A stretch of 14,492 bases of DNA. It comes from Flavobacteriia bacterium. GTDB lineage: Bacteria; Bacteroidota; Bacteroidia; Flavobacteriales; Flavobacteriaceae. The position numbers and the translations under genes are program-made. The notes beneath the pieces were generated by a model. The model did not search any database. It was not told where the DNA came from and was given only the letters and a program-made list of their open reading frames with translations. The DNA lies in the NCBI GenBank assembly GCA_011330545.1, contig DRQI01000033.1:1-14492 (forward strand), given 5' to 3'. This document shows, piece after piece, positions 1 through 7,700 of this stretch; position 1 is the stretch's first letter, and each line of letters begins with the position of its first letter.

Positions 1-341
1 CCTTCATCACTTACCAAAACCGTTTCGTTTTTACAATTTACCAATTCAATAACCAATTTGGTGGTAAACATATTTGAATTATTCTTTACTTTTGGCACTA
101 ACCCCAAACACGGATTATTGGCTAATTCTTTGGGTTTCACATCATTGTCAAATAATGTTTCGAAACCTTCTTTTTTAAATAAAAATTTGGTGAGGGAATT
201 CAATTGATATTTATCTTCTAATTTCAAGAATTCGTATTTTTTAGGTACAATTACATATTTATAGGCATTCAAAGACTGTTGTGCCAAGGCTGTGCCATAA
301 ATACTAATAAAGAGTAAAAAGAATAATTTTTTAAGGTTCAT
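1..341 (-). CDS. Small exported conserved protein, 3' end cut by window edge
   Basis: This is a partial gene, with the start at 341 and about 113 codons visible before the left edge. The product begins with a clear signal peptide: two Lys near the N-terminus, a hydrophobic stretch LFFLLFISIYG, then a probable cleavage at ALA|QQ around residue 20. The mature part starts LNAYKYVIVPKKYEFL and continues with KYQLNSLTKFLFKKEGF. I remember this pattern from a conserved flavobacterial hypothetical family of unknown function, predicted to be periplasmic or surface-exposed; that recall is unverified. A weak -7-like element, TATCTTTA, lies upstream at 372-365 on the minus strand, but no matching -33 box is evident. 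The long palindrome at 384-544 sits directly upstream, so it may affect expression of this gene. No function is assigned. Confidence 0.8.
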   Translation of the reverse strand, partial: MNLKKLFFLLFISIYGTALAQQSLNAYKYVIVPKKYEFLKLEDKYQLNSLTKFLFKKEGFETLFDNDVKPKELANNPCLGLVPKVKNNSNMFTTKLVIELVNCKNETVLVSDE

Positions 342-383
342 AATAGTATAAATTTTATAGCTTTTAAAGATAAGTATTATTTT

Positions 384-544
384 GTAATTATTCAGGCACT
401 CACATTTCGGCCATAAAATGCTCTTTTTTCGCCTGTTTTTGTGAAATTTTCCTTACGTAGCCCTGCTATGCGTCAGAAAATTTCCCTTCTCCAACCAAAA
501 AAACAGCTATTTTCTGCCTCAAAATGGAGCAACTGAATAGTTAC
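384..544. repeat. 161-bp imperfect palindrome (long hairpin or repeat element)
   Basis: The outer arms are GTAATTATTCAG (384-395) and CTGAATAGTTAC (533-544), which pair except at one position. The centre is TAGC-CCT-GCTA (458-468), flanked by AAATTTTC (444-451) and GAAAATTT (476-483). Between these the left arm (401-443) and the reverse complement of the right arm (484-528) align with substitutions and short indels, for example ATTTCGGCC-ATAAAATG against ATTTTGAGGCAGAAAATAG. The whole intergenic region is therefore one long imperfect inverted repeat with a 3-nt loop. It lies downstream of the DUF5723-type gene and upstream of the exported-protein gene, both on the minus strand. It could be a dispersed palindromic repeat, a MITE-like element, or a structured terminator or RNA. 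No transposase is seen. Confidence 0.75.
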
Positions 545-573
545 ATTATTTTTAATAAAAAACTCATTTGAAT

Positions 574-1992
574 TTATCTGTCAAAAATCAAATTCATTCC
601 GAATTGAGCTCCTATTTTTTTAGCATTGTAAATATCTTTATACCCTAATAAATTGTCAGCAGTGGCATATATATTAAATTTTCCGAATTGTGCTGAAAAT
701 CCAAGTCCGATATTTGAAAATGTATACGAATCTGCAGTATAGGTAATCTTAGCTTTTAAAAAATCAGACACACTTCTGCTATAAAACAATGTAGTTGCTA
801 TTTGAGGCCGGCTGAGCCTAAAAATTGAATACAACTGTACTCCTATTTCATTTTGGTAGTTGGCAGTTGCAGTATTATTAAATGTTGGGCAAGCAGTTGC
901 CCTTTTATATTTTCTCACTTGCTTTCCAAAACCGTAATTTAACGCTCCGTTTAGCTTTAGGGGCCTAAGCGTAAGGTAGGTTTTATGGCTAATTTCCCTA
1001 TCTACTTGCGCATTAAAATCATTGCTCAGCGCTTCCCAATAGCTAAATGTCTCTTCAGCCGGAGGGTCTAACAACCCTAAATTATTGACCTCAAAATCGC
1101 CTTTTACTTTATACGTAATAACTTTATTAGAATAGGTGATAAAACCCATATCTAACATACTGCCCGATACTTTTATATTTTCCCGGATGTTATAGGTAAA
1201 CCCCAGGTCAACACCCAAGCCTATATTACCTCCTATAAAAAGGTTTTTTAGGGCATCGCCTATAAGGGTCTCTCTAGCGGTTTTAGTAAAACCCGAACTG
1301 CGCAAGGTGGCATCAAAATTAGTTAAAAGGTGTTGATATGCATTGTTTTGGTCTAACCTTGTTGAAATGGTGCCTTTATTATTTAGAGATTGTACATTAA
1401 AAATTCCGGAATAGACTTTGCCTCTTGCCCCTATTGTCAGTTTTTCATTCATTCTTCTGGAGATTCCTACATGAAAAACTCCAATTACATCACCCCTGTA
1501 CCGAAGGCTACTCATGTCGTAGCTTTTTGATAAATCTATATTTCCATTGCCATCAGTATTCCCTTCATAAAATAACAGGGCTATATCTTTAGGATAATAT
1601 GCGGTAAAATCAGCTTCTTGATAAAAGCCAATACTCACATAGTCTTTATCATTACTACGTTGAAAACCTACATTAAAAATATCTAACTGCTCATTGACAC
1701 TTATAAAATCTCCGGTATCCAGCTGATGAATTATATTCCGTAGCTTCGTATTTATGGCTACACCGTCATTGGAAAACAACTTACTTATCAAACTATTATT
1801 GGTACCGCCATTGATGTAGATACCCGACAGTAACGGAATTCCGATATGTTTTGTAAAAGGCGTTTCACTTCCCGGATTTTGAAGCAGGGATTGAGGAATT
1901 TCCTGAAAACCGTATAATAACTGTTTATTTTGGGCACTTATTGAAATGCTTACAACGAATAATACGCAGAAATATTTAGGGAAGCCAATCAT
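574..1992 (-). CDS. DUF5723-type outer-membrane protein
   Basis: The frame is open to 2034, but I prefer the ATG at 1992 (472 aa), because it places a good signal peptide at the very N-terminus: MIGFPKYFCVLFVVSISISA, with cleavage before QN. The mature N-terminus reads LLYGFQEIPQSLLQNPGSE, followed by HIGIPLLSG and, further in, QEADFTAYYPKD and NEKLTIGARGKVYSG. These fit my recollection of the Bacteroidota DUF5723 family, which resembles PorP/SprF-like beta-barrels. The second half alternates polar and aromatic residues, as expected of membrane beta-strands, and ends in GAQFGMNLIFDR, like a barrel C-terminus. The biochemical function is unknown. It is separated from the upstream nucleotidase gene by 174 bp, so it may have its own promoter, although I found no convincing TAnnTTTG there. 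Family assignment is from memory. Confidence 0.75.
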   Translation of the reverse strand: MIGFPKYFCVLFVVSISISAQNKQLLYGFQEIPQSLLQNPGSETPFTKHIGIPLLSGIYINGGTNNSLISKLFSNDGVAINTKLRNIIHQLDTGDFISVNEQLDIFNVGFQRSNDKDYVSIGFYQEADFTAYYPKDIALLFYEGNTDGNGNIDLSKSYDMSSLRYRGDVIGVFHVGISRRMNEKLTIGARGKVYSGIFNVQSLNNKGTISTRLDQNNAYQHLLTNFDATLRSSGFTKTARETLIGDALKNLFIGGNIGLGVDLGFTYNIRENIKVSGSMLDMGFITYSNKVITYKVKGDFEVNNLGLLDPPAEETFSYWEALSNDFNAQVDREISHKTYLTLRPLKLNGALNYGFGKQVRKYKRATACPTFNNTATANYQNEIGVQLYSIFRLSRPQIATTLFYSRSVSDFLKAKITYTADSYTFSNIGLGFSAQFGKFNIYATADNLLGYKDIYNAKKIGAQFGMNLIFDR

Positions 1993-2107
1993 ATTATTTA
2001 TATAACAACTCAATGAGCAAAAAACCTCAACCAAAAAAATTGTTTGTATAGTTTATTAGATACTTTTTTAAAATCGAAAAGAAATCCTTGGTTTTCTATC
2101 TCAATGC

Positions 2108-2145
2108 CTGTTTACTTAAAAACAGTAGGGGTGGATTAGCTTATC
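2108..2145. other. Two adjacent short inverted repeats in the gap before the DUF5723-type gene
   Basis: CTGTTT-ACTTAA-AAACAG (2108-2125) has perfect 6-bp arms. Next to it, GGATTAGCTTATCC (2132-2145) is a near-perfect 14-bp palindrome with one mismatched pair. They lie between the end of the YjjG-type gene (2167) and the start of the DUF5723-type gene (1992). Neither is followed by a T-run on the minus strand, so a classic intrinsic terminator is unlikely. An operator or an mRNA hairpin is possible. The remaining bases from 1993 to 2166 show nothing else I can name. Confidence 0.3.
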
Positions 2146-2166
2146 CATACCATAACGATTGGCTAC

Positions 2167-2856
2167 TTAAAGATATTGCTTTATCTCTATCAGTTTTGTA
2201 ATGCTAATCGTATTGTGATTTACTACTTCATTGTGATAATTAAAAAAAATGGTTTGCATTCCTATCTGTTGGGCTCCTAAAATATCGGCTTCCAAGTTAT
2301 CGCCAATCATCATACTTTTTTCGGGTAGCGCTGCTGTTACTTCTAAAGCATGATTAAATATTTTAGGGTTGGGTTTTTTTACTCCTACGCTTTCAGAAGT
2401 TATTATTTGGTTAAAATAATGATGAATCGCGGCATTATTCATCTTTTTGAGTTGCACTTCATCAAAACCGTTGGTAATAATATGCAATTGGTAATTTGGC
2501 GCCAAATAATCTAACACCTCAATGGTGCCGTCAAACAATGCATTATAATTAGGTAAATTATCAATATAGACTGTGGCTAAGTGGTCTATCATCGTATCTG
2601 AGATATTATAATTTAACGCATTAAAAGATTCTTTTAACCGCCCATACCGCAATTCGGGTTTTGAAACTTTTTCTTCTCGATATAGTTTCCAATAATGATG
2701 GTTTATCGGCACATAATGATGTAGAAAAGCATCTAACGAAACGTCGATATGGTTATCCTTAAAAATAAAATCAAACGTTTTGGCAGAATTGGTTTCAAAA
2801 TCCCAAAGCGTATGGTCTAAATCAAAAAAGATATGTTCTATATCATTTCCAGTCAT
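2167..2856 (-). CDS. yjjG: HAD hydrolase, YjjG-type noncanonical pyrimidine nucleotidase
   Basis: At 229 aa it has the length of the YjjG group of haloacid-dehalogenase-like phosphatases. All four HAD motifs are visible. Motif I is FFDLDHTLWDF (nucleophile Asp12, acid/base Asp14), motif II is HIITNGF (Thr128), motif III is the Lys in GVKKPNPKIF (160-161), and motif IV is MIGDNLEADILGA (Asp186, Asp191). The helical cap lies between motifs I and II. YjjG dephosphorylates nucleoside monophosphates and is thought to clear noncanonical pyrimidine nucleotides from the cytosol. The ATG overlaps the stop of the upstream flippase gene by 4 bp (ATGA), so translation is probably coupled. Exact substrate is not readable; a sugar-phosphate phosphatase serving the glycan genes upstream is an alternative. 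Confidence 0.85.
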   Translation of the reverse strand: MTGNDIEHIFFDLDHTLWDFETNSAKTFDFIFKDNHIDVSLDAFLHHYVPINHHYWKLYREEKVSKPELRYGRLKESFNALNYNISDTMIDHLATVYIDNLPNYNALFDGTIEVLDYLAPNYQLHIITNGFDEVQLKKMNNAAIHHYFNQIITSESVGVKKPNPKIFNHALEVTAALPEKSMMIGDNLEADILGAQQIGMQTIFFNYHNEVVNHNTISITKLIEIKQYL

Positions 2857-4289
2857 ATATTCATAGGTATTTCAGCCGCTAATAAGCGCTTTTTAAAAAT
2901 AAGTGTGTAAGATACTACAAATAGTAATCCTAACACTAATTTCATAAAAATTGTTATTTCGAAACGGGCACATAAAGTAATGTAAATTAATGTTTGTACT
3001 GCCAATACTAGTATAATTTGATATATAAAATAGGCGTCATTTTTACCAAATGCCAGAATTTTTTTATCATTAAAATGAAATGCCAACAGTAACAAAACAT
3101 AAGTAATAGTTGTAGTGACGGCAGCCCATTGATATCCATACAAACTGATAAAAATAAGGTTTAACACAATATTTAGCAGTGCCGCACTTATTACAATAAG
3201 GCTCAACTTTTTTAACTGATTTGAAAATTTTAACCGCAATTCATAAAAATTCAAAAATCCGTGAACAAAGGCTGCTAAAAAAATCAACGGCATGATAGTA
3301 TACCCGACTCTAAATTCCTCGCCTAAAAAAATGGTGGCAATATCTTTTGAAAAAATACTTATATAGGTAATTACAGGTAATCCGAAAATAACAAAAACCT
3401 TGCTATACTTACTGATTAGATGCGCAGAATTTTTGAAGTCGGTTTCTAATCCTTTTAATAGTGTTGGGTTTATCGTATTAAAAAAAATAGTGGACAATAC
3501 CACAATTGAAAGTTGGCTTATTTTATATACTTGATCATAAATTCCGACAGATTCTAAATTGCCAAACCAATAAATTAGATACCTGTCACTTGAAGTAATT
3601 ATCAAAAAAGCCATATTTATAATTAAGCCGGCACTTCCATAATGAATTAACTCTTTAAGATATTTTTTTTCTACACGTTTTATCGCAAATGATATATTTG
3701 CAGGATTTATCATTATAAAAAATAAGATTGCGAACGCATCAATCAAAACGAGGCTCAAAACCAATGCACTGATATCTGTATTGAATTTAAACACTAATAA
3801 TAAGGCAACTGTCAAACTTAATAAAGCCCTCACCGATTGAAAAATGGTATAAAACTTAGCCTTTCCTTGTAGCCTAATAACAATCATATAAAAAAGAAAT
3901 AGTTGATTTAAGGCCAATTGTAAAAAGGAATACAATATCAATTGTTTTACTAAAAAGTAATTTGTTGATAAATACCAACTTATAGATAAAAGTAATACCA
4001 GTAAAAAGGAGGCTCCATATATAAAAAGTAAGTTTGAATATAAAACCTTGAGGTGATTATTGATTTTATATTTGGCATAATATCTCCAAATACAAGAACC
4101 TATCCAAGAAAACAAGAGCATTCCTAAATAGGTGAAAGTAATACTTACAAGTCCTAAATAGCCATATTCTTCTTTATTAAAATGCCGCGTAAAAATTGGC
4201 GTTTTAATGAAACTTATGAGTAGCGGAATAAACGATCCTAAAAAGTACCAACTAAAATCTTTTAAAAACGGATTCTTTTTATATGCCAT
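2853..4289 (-). CDS. Wzx-type polysaccharide flippase (MOP superfamily)
   Basis: This 478-aa protein is almost entirely hydrophobic segments, with about 12-14 predicted membrane helices judged by eye. It opens with FLKDFSWYFLGSFIPLLISF and then PIFTRHFNKEEYGYLGL, the typical N-terminus of polysaccharide-synthesis flippases of the MOP superfamily (helix 1, then the TR.L..E.YG loop). Family members move undecaprenyl-linked oligosaccharides across the inner membrane. The ATG overlaps the end of the glycosyltransferase gene by 11 bp, and the stop overlaps the nucleotidase start by 4 bp. No Wzy polymerase or initiating sugar-phosphate transferase is seen in the window, so the substrate must be made largely by genes elsewhere. 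A teichoic-acid-type or other glycan exporter of the same fold cannot be excluded. Confidence 0.88.
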   Translation of the reverse strand: MAYKKNPFLKDFSWYFLGSFIPLLISFIKTPIFTRHFNKEEYGYLGLVSITFTYLGMLLFSWIGSCIWRYYAKYKINNHLKVLYSNLLFIYGASFLLVLLLSISWYLSTNYFLVKQLILYSFLQLALNQLFLFYMIVIRLQGKAKFYTIFQSVRALLSLTVALLLVFKFNTDISALVLSLVLIDAFAILFFIMINPANISFAIKRVEKKYLKELIHYGSAGLIINMAFLIITSSDRYLIYWFGNLESVGIYDQVYKISQLSIVVLSTIFFNTINPTLLKGLETDFKNSAHLISKYSKVFVIFGLPVITYISIFSKDIATIFLGEEFRVGYTIMPLIFLAAFVHGFLNFYELRLKFSNQLKKLSLIVISAALLNIVLNLIFISLYGYQWAAVTTTITYVLLLLAFHFNDKKILAFGKNDAYFIYQIILVLAVQTLIYITLCARFEITIFMKLVLGLLFVVSYTLIFKKRLLAAEIPMNI

Positions 4290-5502
4290 TTTTTAGTTTC
4301 TTTTCTCTTTCTTGTAAAAACGTTGTGTAAAAATTGATGAGGCGGCCTAATTCAAAATCCCACTTATATTTTTCTAAAGTTGCCTTTCTTCCATTTGTGC
4401 TATAGAATTTATATTTAGCACTATCAGTCAAAAGATTACACATTGCCTCTGAAATTTCATGAGGGTTATCGGGATTGACAACAATACCACAATTTTCTTG
4501 TTCAATATATTTTTTTATATGCCCAAAGTTGCTTCCAATAATAGGCAATGCAAAAGCCATATATTCAAAAATTTTTATGGGCATTTTAATGGTTAGAGCT
4601 TTTAAGGGTAACCAAGTTATCAATCCTATTTTACTCAAATTATAAAAATCACTCACTCCTTCATATTTTACAAATGAAAATAATTGAACATTTTTTTTTA
4701 AATTATTCTCATCTATAAATTTTTGAAGTTTCTGTTTTAAATTTTCTGGTGAATACCTTCCTACAAAAACTACTCTAATTTCTGGAATTGTCTTTTTTGC
4801 TATTTTCGTTGCTTCTAGTATTTTTATTGCCCCTCTAGACTCAGTTATACCACCACAGTAAATAAAATCATACTTTTTCTCCAACAAAGATATTTTTTTA
4901 TAATCTTTATAAATATCAGTAAAATTAAAAATGGTTTCCGCCTTTTTTTTTCCTAATTTTCTTCTAAAGTTGTCTCTTACAGTATTTTCATTTGCAATTA
5001 CTAGATCATACTTTTCGGCCATTTTCTTTTCCCATTTATCAACTAAATGAGCAAATAGTTTCAAAATAATATTGAATATTTTATTCGCTTCTATGAGAGA
5101 AATATAATCTTCAGCATAGGGTTCTCTAGCATCATAAAAAACCACGGGTTTATGCTTCAGCCTTTTTAACTTCTTGCCTATCTTATTAATCCATAAATCG
5201 TGAAAATGATATATTTCGGCTTGCAATGCTGCCGCTTTTTTAAATAATTTTTTATAATTGTTGTTAGGATTCAAATTTTTAAGCACAAAGTTTAAATAGC
5301 GGTTTTTAGAAAATGTTTTAACCTTTAAAACTTCATAATCAATTCCTTCTTTAGTAACCCCTTTTTGCTGTTCGTTTCCAATCAATAAATAAGAAACCTC
5401 ATATCCTTTTTTTTGCAGCGGAACAGCCATTTTCCAATAAATTCTGTCATCGTATAAGCCGTGTTTATCAGCCAAAAAACATATTTTTACTTTCTCCTTC
5501 AT
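4279..5502 (-). CDS. Glycosyltransferase, GT-B fold, GT4-like
   Basis: The frame extends to 5529, but the ATG at 5502 (407 aa) gives a 4-bp ATGA overlap with the upstream acyltransferase gene and starts MKEKVKICFLADKHG, the expected first beta-strand of a GT-B enzyme. The N-terminal half contains HFHDLW near residue 100. The C-terminal half begins YCGGITESRGA near residue 215 and contains VVFVGRYSPE. It then carries the nucleotide-sugar-binding stretch IKIFEYMAFALPIIGSN (about 310-326), the usual E-x7-type motif of GT4 retaining enzymes. It probably adds one sugar to a lipid-linked glycan on the cytosolic face. Donor and acceptor are unknown. The protein is very rich in Lys, Ile and Asn, and the DNA is more AT-rich than most of its neighbours. 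Confidence 0.88.
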   Translation of the reverse strand: MKEKVKICFLADKHGLYDDRIYWKMAVPLQKKGYEVSYLLIGNEQQKGVTKEGIDYEVLKVKTFSKNRYLNFVLKNLNPNNNYKKLFKKAAALQAEIYHFHDLWINKIGKKLKRLKHKPVVFYDAREPYAEDYISLIEANKIFNIILKLFAHLVDKWEKKMAEKYDLVIANENTVRDNFRRKLGKKKAETIFNFTDIYKDYKKISLLEKKYDFIYCGGITESRGAIKILEATKIAKKTIPEIRVVFVGRYSPENLKQKLQKFIDENNLKKNVQLFSFVKYEGVSDFYNLSKIGLITWLPLKALTIKMPIKIFEYMAFALPIIGSNFGHIKKYIEQENCGIVVNPDNPHEISEAMCNLLTDSAKYKFYSTNGRKATLEKYKWDFELGRLINFYTTFLQEREKKLKNGI

Positions 5503-6368
5503 AAGCGATATACCTTGCGTTTGTACCAAAAGTATTCTTCTTTTTCGGCTCCAAAACTTCTATAAAACCGGGCAACTCCTGCTATCATTGAACCTTCAAA
5601 ATCTAAGACGAGGTTCTTTTTAGAGTGTTCTTTAATCAATTCATTTACAATATACGTTGGTATATTTTCTTTTTTTGCCAATGTAGTTGCTAGAGGTACC
5701 AGATAAGTAATCCTAAAACTATCTTCAAGCCAACACAAGCCGGCTATTACATTCTTATTTTTAAATACATTCCAAATATGAACATTGGTATTGCCACTAC
5801 TTAATAGCTTTTGAAGTTTTTCAACTGAATCTTTATGAGTTTTATAACCTTTTTCCAATTCTTTATAAAGGCTTAAAAACGCATTAACACTTCCGTTTTT
5901 ATCGATTGTAATATTGTTGAAATCTTTTTTACTAATTCTTTTCCTGTTCTTATTATACTTACTTTTTATGGTATTAAAATCTGTATTTAACTGCAAAATA
6001 TAATTATACCGAACACTCATATGCTTACTTGTAAACCTATTTTCGGCATTAAAAAAAATATCGATTAGTTTAAATTTCTTCGGAATGGCCCTAATAAATT
6101 CTTCTATCATCGATGCATCAATGCTTGAACTTGAAAAAATACCTAATTGTTGTATCCAAGGAGCCTGATATATATAATTAATACCATATTTTTTTCGTTT
6201 TGGCAGAGGCATTACCATGTGATAATTACCTTTTACCAACACATTCCAATCATCACAAACAATATCTAAATACCAACTATACGCATAGATGCGCGAATTA
6301 GCAGCACTTGAAATACACTGATTGTATCTCTTTTCATCTAGTTGATCTCTAGTTAGGTGTTGAATCAT
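5499..6368 (-). CDS. FemAB/GNAT-like acyltransferase
   Basis: At 289 aa it resembles the flavobacterial proteins usually labelled GNAT N-acetyltransferase, and the architecture looks FemAB-like. The first half holds the YAYSWYLD and YNYILQLN segments, followed by a basic patch, NKNRKRISKKDF (about 139-150). The second half has VIAGLCWLED and TYLVPLATT, then VLDFEGSMIAGVARFYRSFG (254-273), which matches the C-terminal acyl-CoA/aminoacyl-type signature of this group. No membrane segment or signal peptide is visible, so it acts in the cytosol, perhaps acylating or aminoacylating a lipid-linked sugar. It starts 6 bp after the deacetylase stop and overlaps the glycosyltransferase start by 4 bp. 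The acceptor substrate is not readable. Confidence 0.7.
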   Translation of the reverse strand: MIQHLTRDQLDEKRYNQCISSAANSRIYAYSWYLDIVCDDWNVLVKGNYHMVMPLPKRKKYGINYIYQAPWIQQLGIFSSSSIDASMIEEFIRAIPKKFKLIDIFFNAENRFTSKHMSVRYNYILQLNTDFNTIKSKYNKNRKRISKKDFNNITIDKNGSVNAFLSLYKELEKGYKTHKDSVEKLQKLLSSGNTNVHIWNVFKNKNVIAGLCWLEDSFRITYLVPLATTLAKKENIPTYIVNELIKEHSKKNLVLDFEGSMIAGVARFYRSFGAEKEEYFWYKRKVYRL

Positions 6369-6374
6369 TATTAG

Positions 6375-7700
6375 TTATGATACATTGGAAGTTTGAAATG
6401 CCGTCAACTTTTTAAAAACATCAATATAAACTTTTTTCCACCGCCGCCATCTTCCGGTATTGCTTACCGTGTCATTATGAAAAAGTGTAATAAACGTTCC
6501 TTCTACTTTTTTTACTTCCCGCGCCAATCTGATAATTACCTCATAGGCTCTTTTGTTTGACAACTCTAAATAATCACGCAGCGTACCATCCATAACTGCA
6601 AAAGGATATATTTTTAAAGGTGTTTGAATTTCGTAATCTAAATCATAAAAATAAAAAGGAGTACAGGTACTGGCCCTAAATCCGTAATACGCCGCATATC
6701 CCATCGTATAATCTTCTTGTATTTCTAAGTTTATAAGATTTTGATATGTTTCGGGCATATCTAATCGCAAATAATGTTGCCTCGATTTTAGTACGGGCCT
6801 ATTTAAAATATTTTCTAACCGCAATTTCTCCTTCTTTAAAAGGGCTTCGTTTTTCATGGTAAAATATGACGGGTGTAACCCTACATCGGCATAATCGGCA
6901 ATAGATTTAATGAGCGATTTGAATTTTGAATTACTCGAAGAAATATTTTTATCATAGGTTGTATAATCACCAACTAAAAAGAAAAAAGTAGTAGTAATGC
7001 CATATTGCTTTTGAAGGCTTAACAACTCTTCAAAAGTATCAAACGGGTCTGGCCTAAAACCTAATAACACCAATGTTCTATTCCATATTTCTACCAATTT
7101 AAATTTTAGCAAATCACTAAAATAACCTCCTATATTTCGTACAATCCCTTTGTGTTTATAACAAAACGCCATATCTACATCAATTGTTGAAACATAGGTG
7201 AATTTTCTATTTTCAAATTGATACGACGGAAATTTTTCTTTTAATAATTCCTTAAACTTATAAGCCCAAATGTCTATCAACGGCTTTTCTAAAAAATTAT
7301 TTTTATAGGCCAAACTTTCTTCTGCCGGAAACCTATCAAAGTTATCTTTTACATGAGGCAAATATTCTTCGTACCTACTCAGTAAATAAAAAGTAGCTGC
7401 AAAAATATCGAAAGGGATGGTTGCTGCTTGGCGCGATTGAAAAAAACAAACCGTATCTTCCCAAGTGCCCATAGTAATCTCAATATCATTGATGCCTTGT
7501 TCAAAAAGCAACCCGTTACTTCTTACAAAAAATTCATTTCTCAACGGTTGCTTTGAGTACGTAAACTTTAAGCCGTTATGCGCAATAAATTCTTCTACTT
7601 TCGTAGTAAACTGAACCCGAATTTGTAAAATTCGGGTAAAAAAATGTTTGAAAGTATAGGTTAATCTAGGCGTTACTTTGTGTGTATAGACTAAAAGCAT
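6375..7700 (-). CDS. Polysaccharide deacetylase family protein (NodB-like, with N-terminal extension)
   Basis: The protein has 441 aa. Residues 1 to about 165 form an N-terminal domain of the kind found before the deacetylase in many Bacteroidota homologues. The NodB-like fold follows, with STIDVDMAF (Asp174, Asp176) as motif 1, GLHPSYF (His276) as motif 2, SRQHYLRL (Arg307, His309) in the motif-3 region, and TLFHND (His408) as the late-motif His. Enzymes of this class remove N-acetyl or O-acetyl groups from glycans. Canonical motif 2 has a second His four residues after the first, and here that place is Phe280, so metal binding may use His309 instead. No signal peptide is visible, so the activity appears cytosolic. 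The ATG shares its A with the radC stop (TAATG), implying coupling. Confidence 0.8.
   Translation of the reverse strand: MLLVYTHKVTPRLTYTFKHFFTRILQIRVQFTTKVEEFIAHNGLKFTYSKQPLRNEFFVRSNGLLFEQGINDIEITMGTWEDTVCFFQSRQAATIPFDIFAATFYLLSRYEEYLPHVKDNFDRFPAEESLAYKNNFLEKPLIDIWAYKFKELLKEKFPSYQFENRKFTYVSTIDVDMAFCYKHKGIVRNIGGYFSDLLKFKLVEIWNRTLVLLGFRPDPFDTFEELLSLQKQYGITTTFFFLVGDYTTYDKNISSSNSKFKSLIKSIADYADVGLHPSYFTMKNEALLKKEKLRLENILNRPVLKSRQHYLRLDMPETYQNLINLEIQEDYTMGYAAYYGFRASTCTPFYFYDLDYEIQTPLKIYPFAVMDGTLRDYLELSNKRAYEVIIRLAREVKKVEGTFITLFHNDTVSNTGRWRRWKKVYIDVFKKLTAFQTSNVS

Noticed and set aside
342..573. Small protein-coding gene within the palindromic intergenic region
   Set aside because: The region is better explained by the inverted repeat; no reading frame of useful length with a start was seen.
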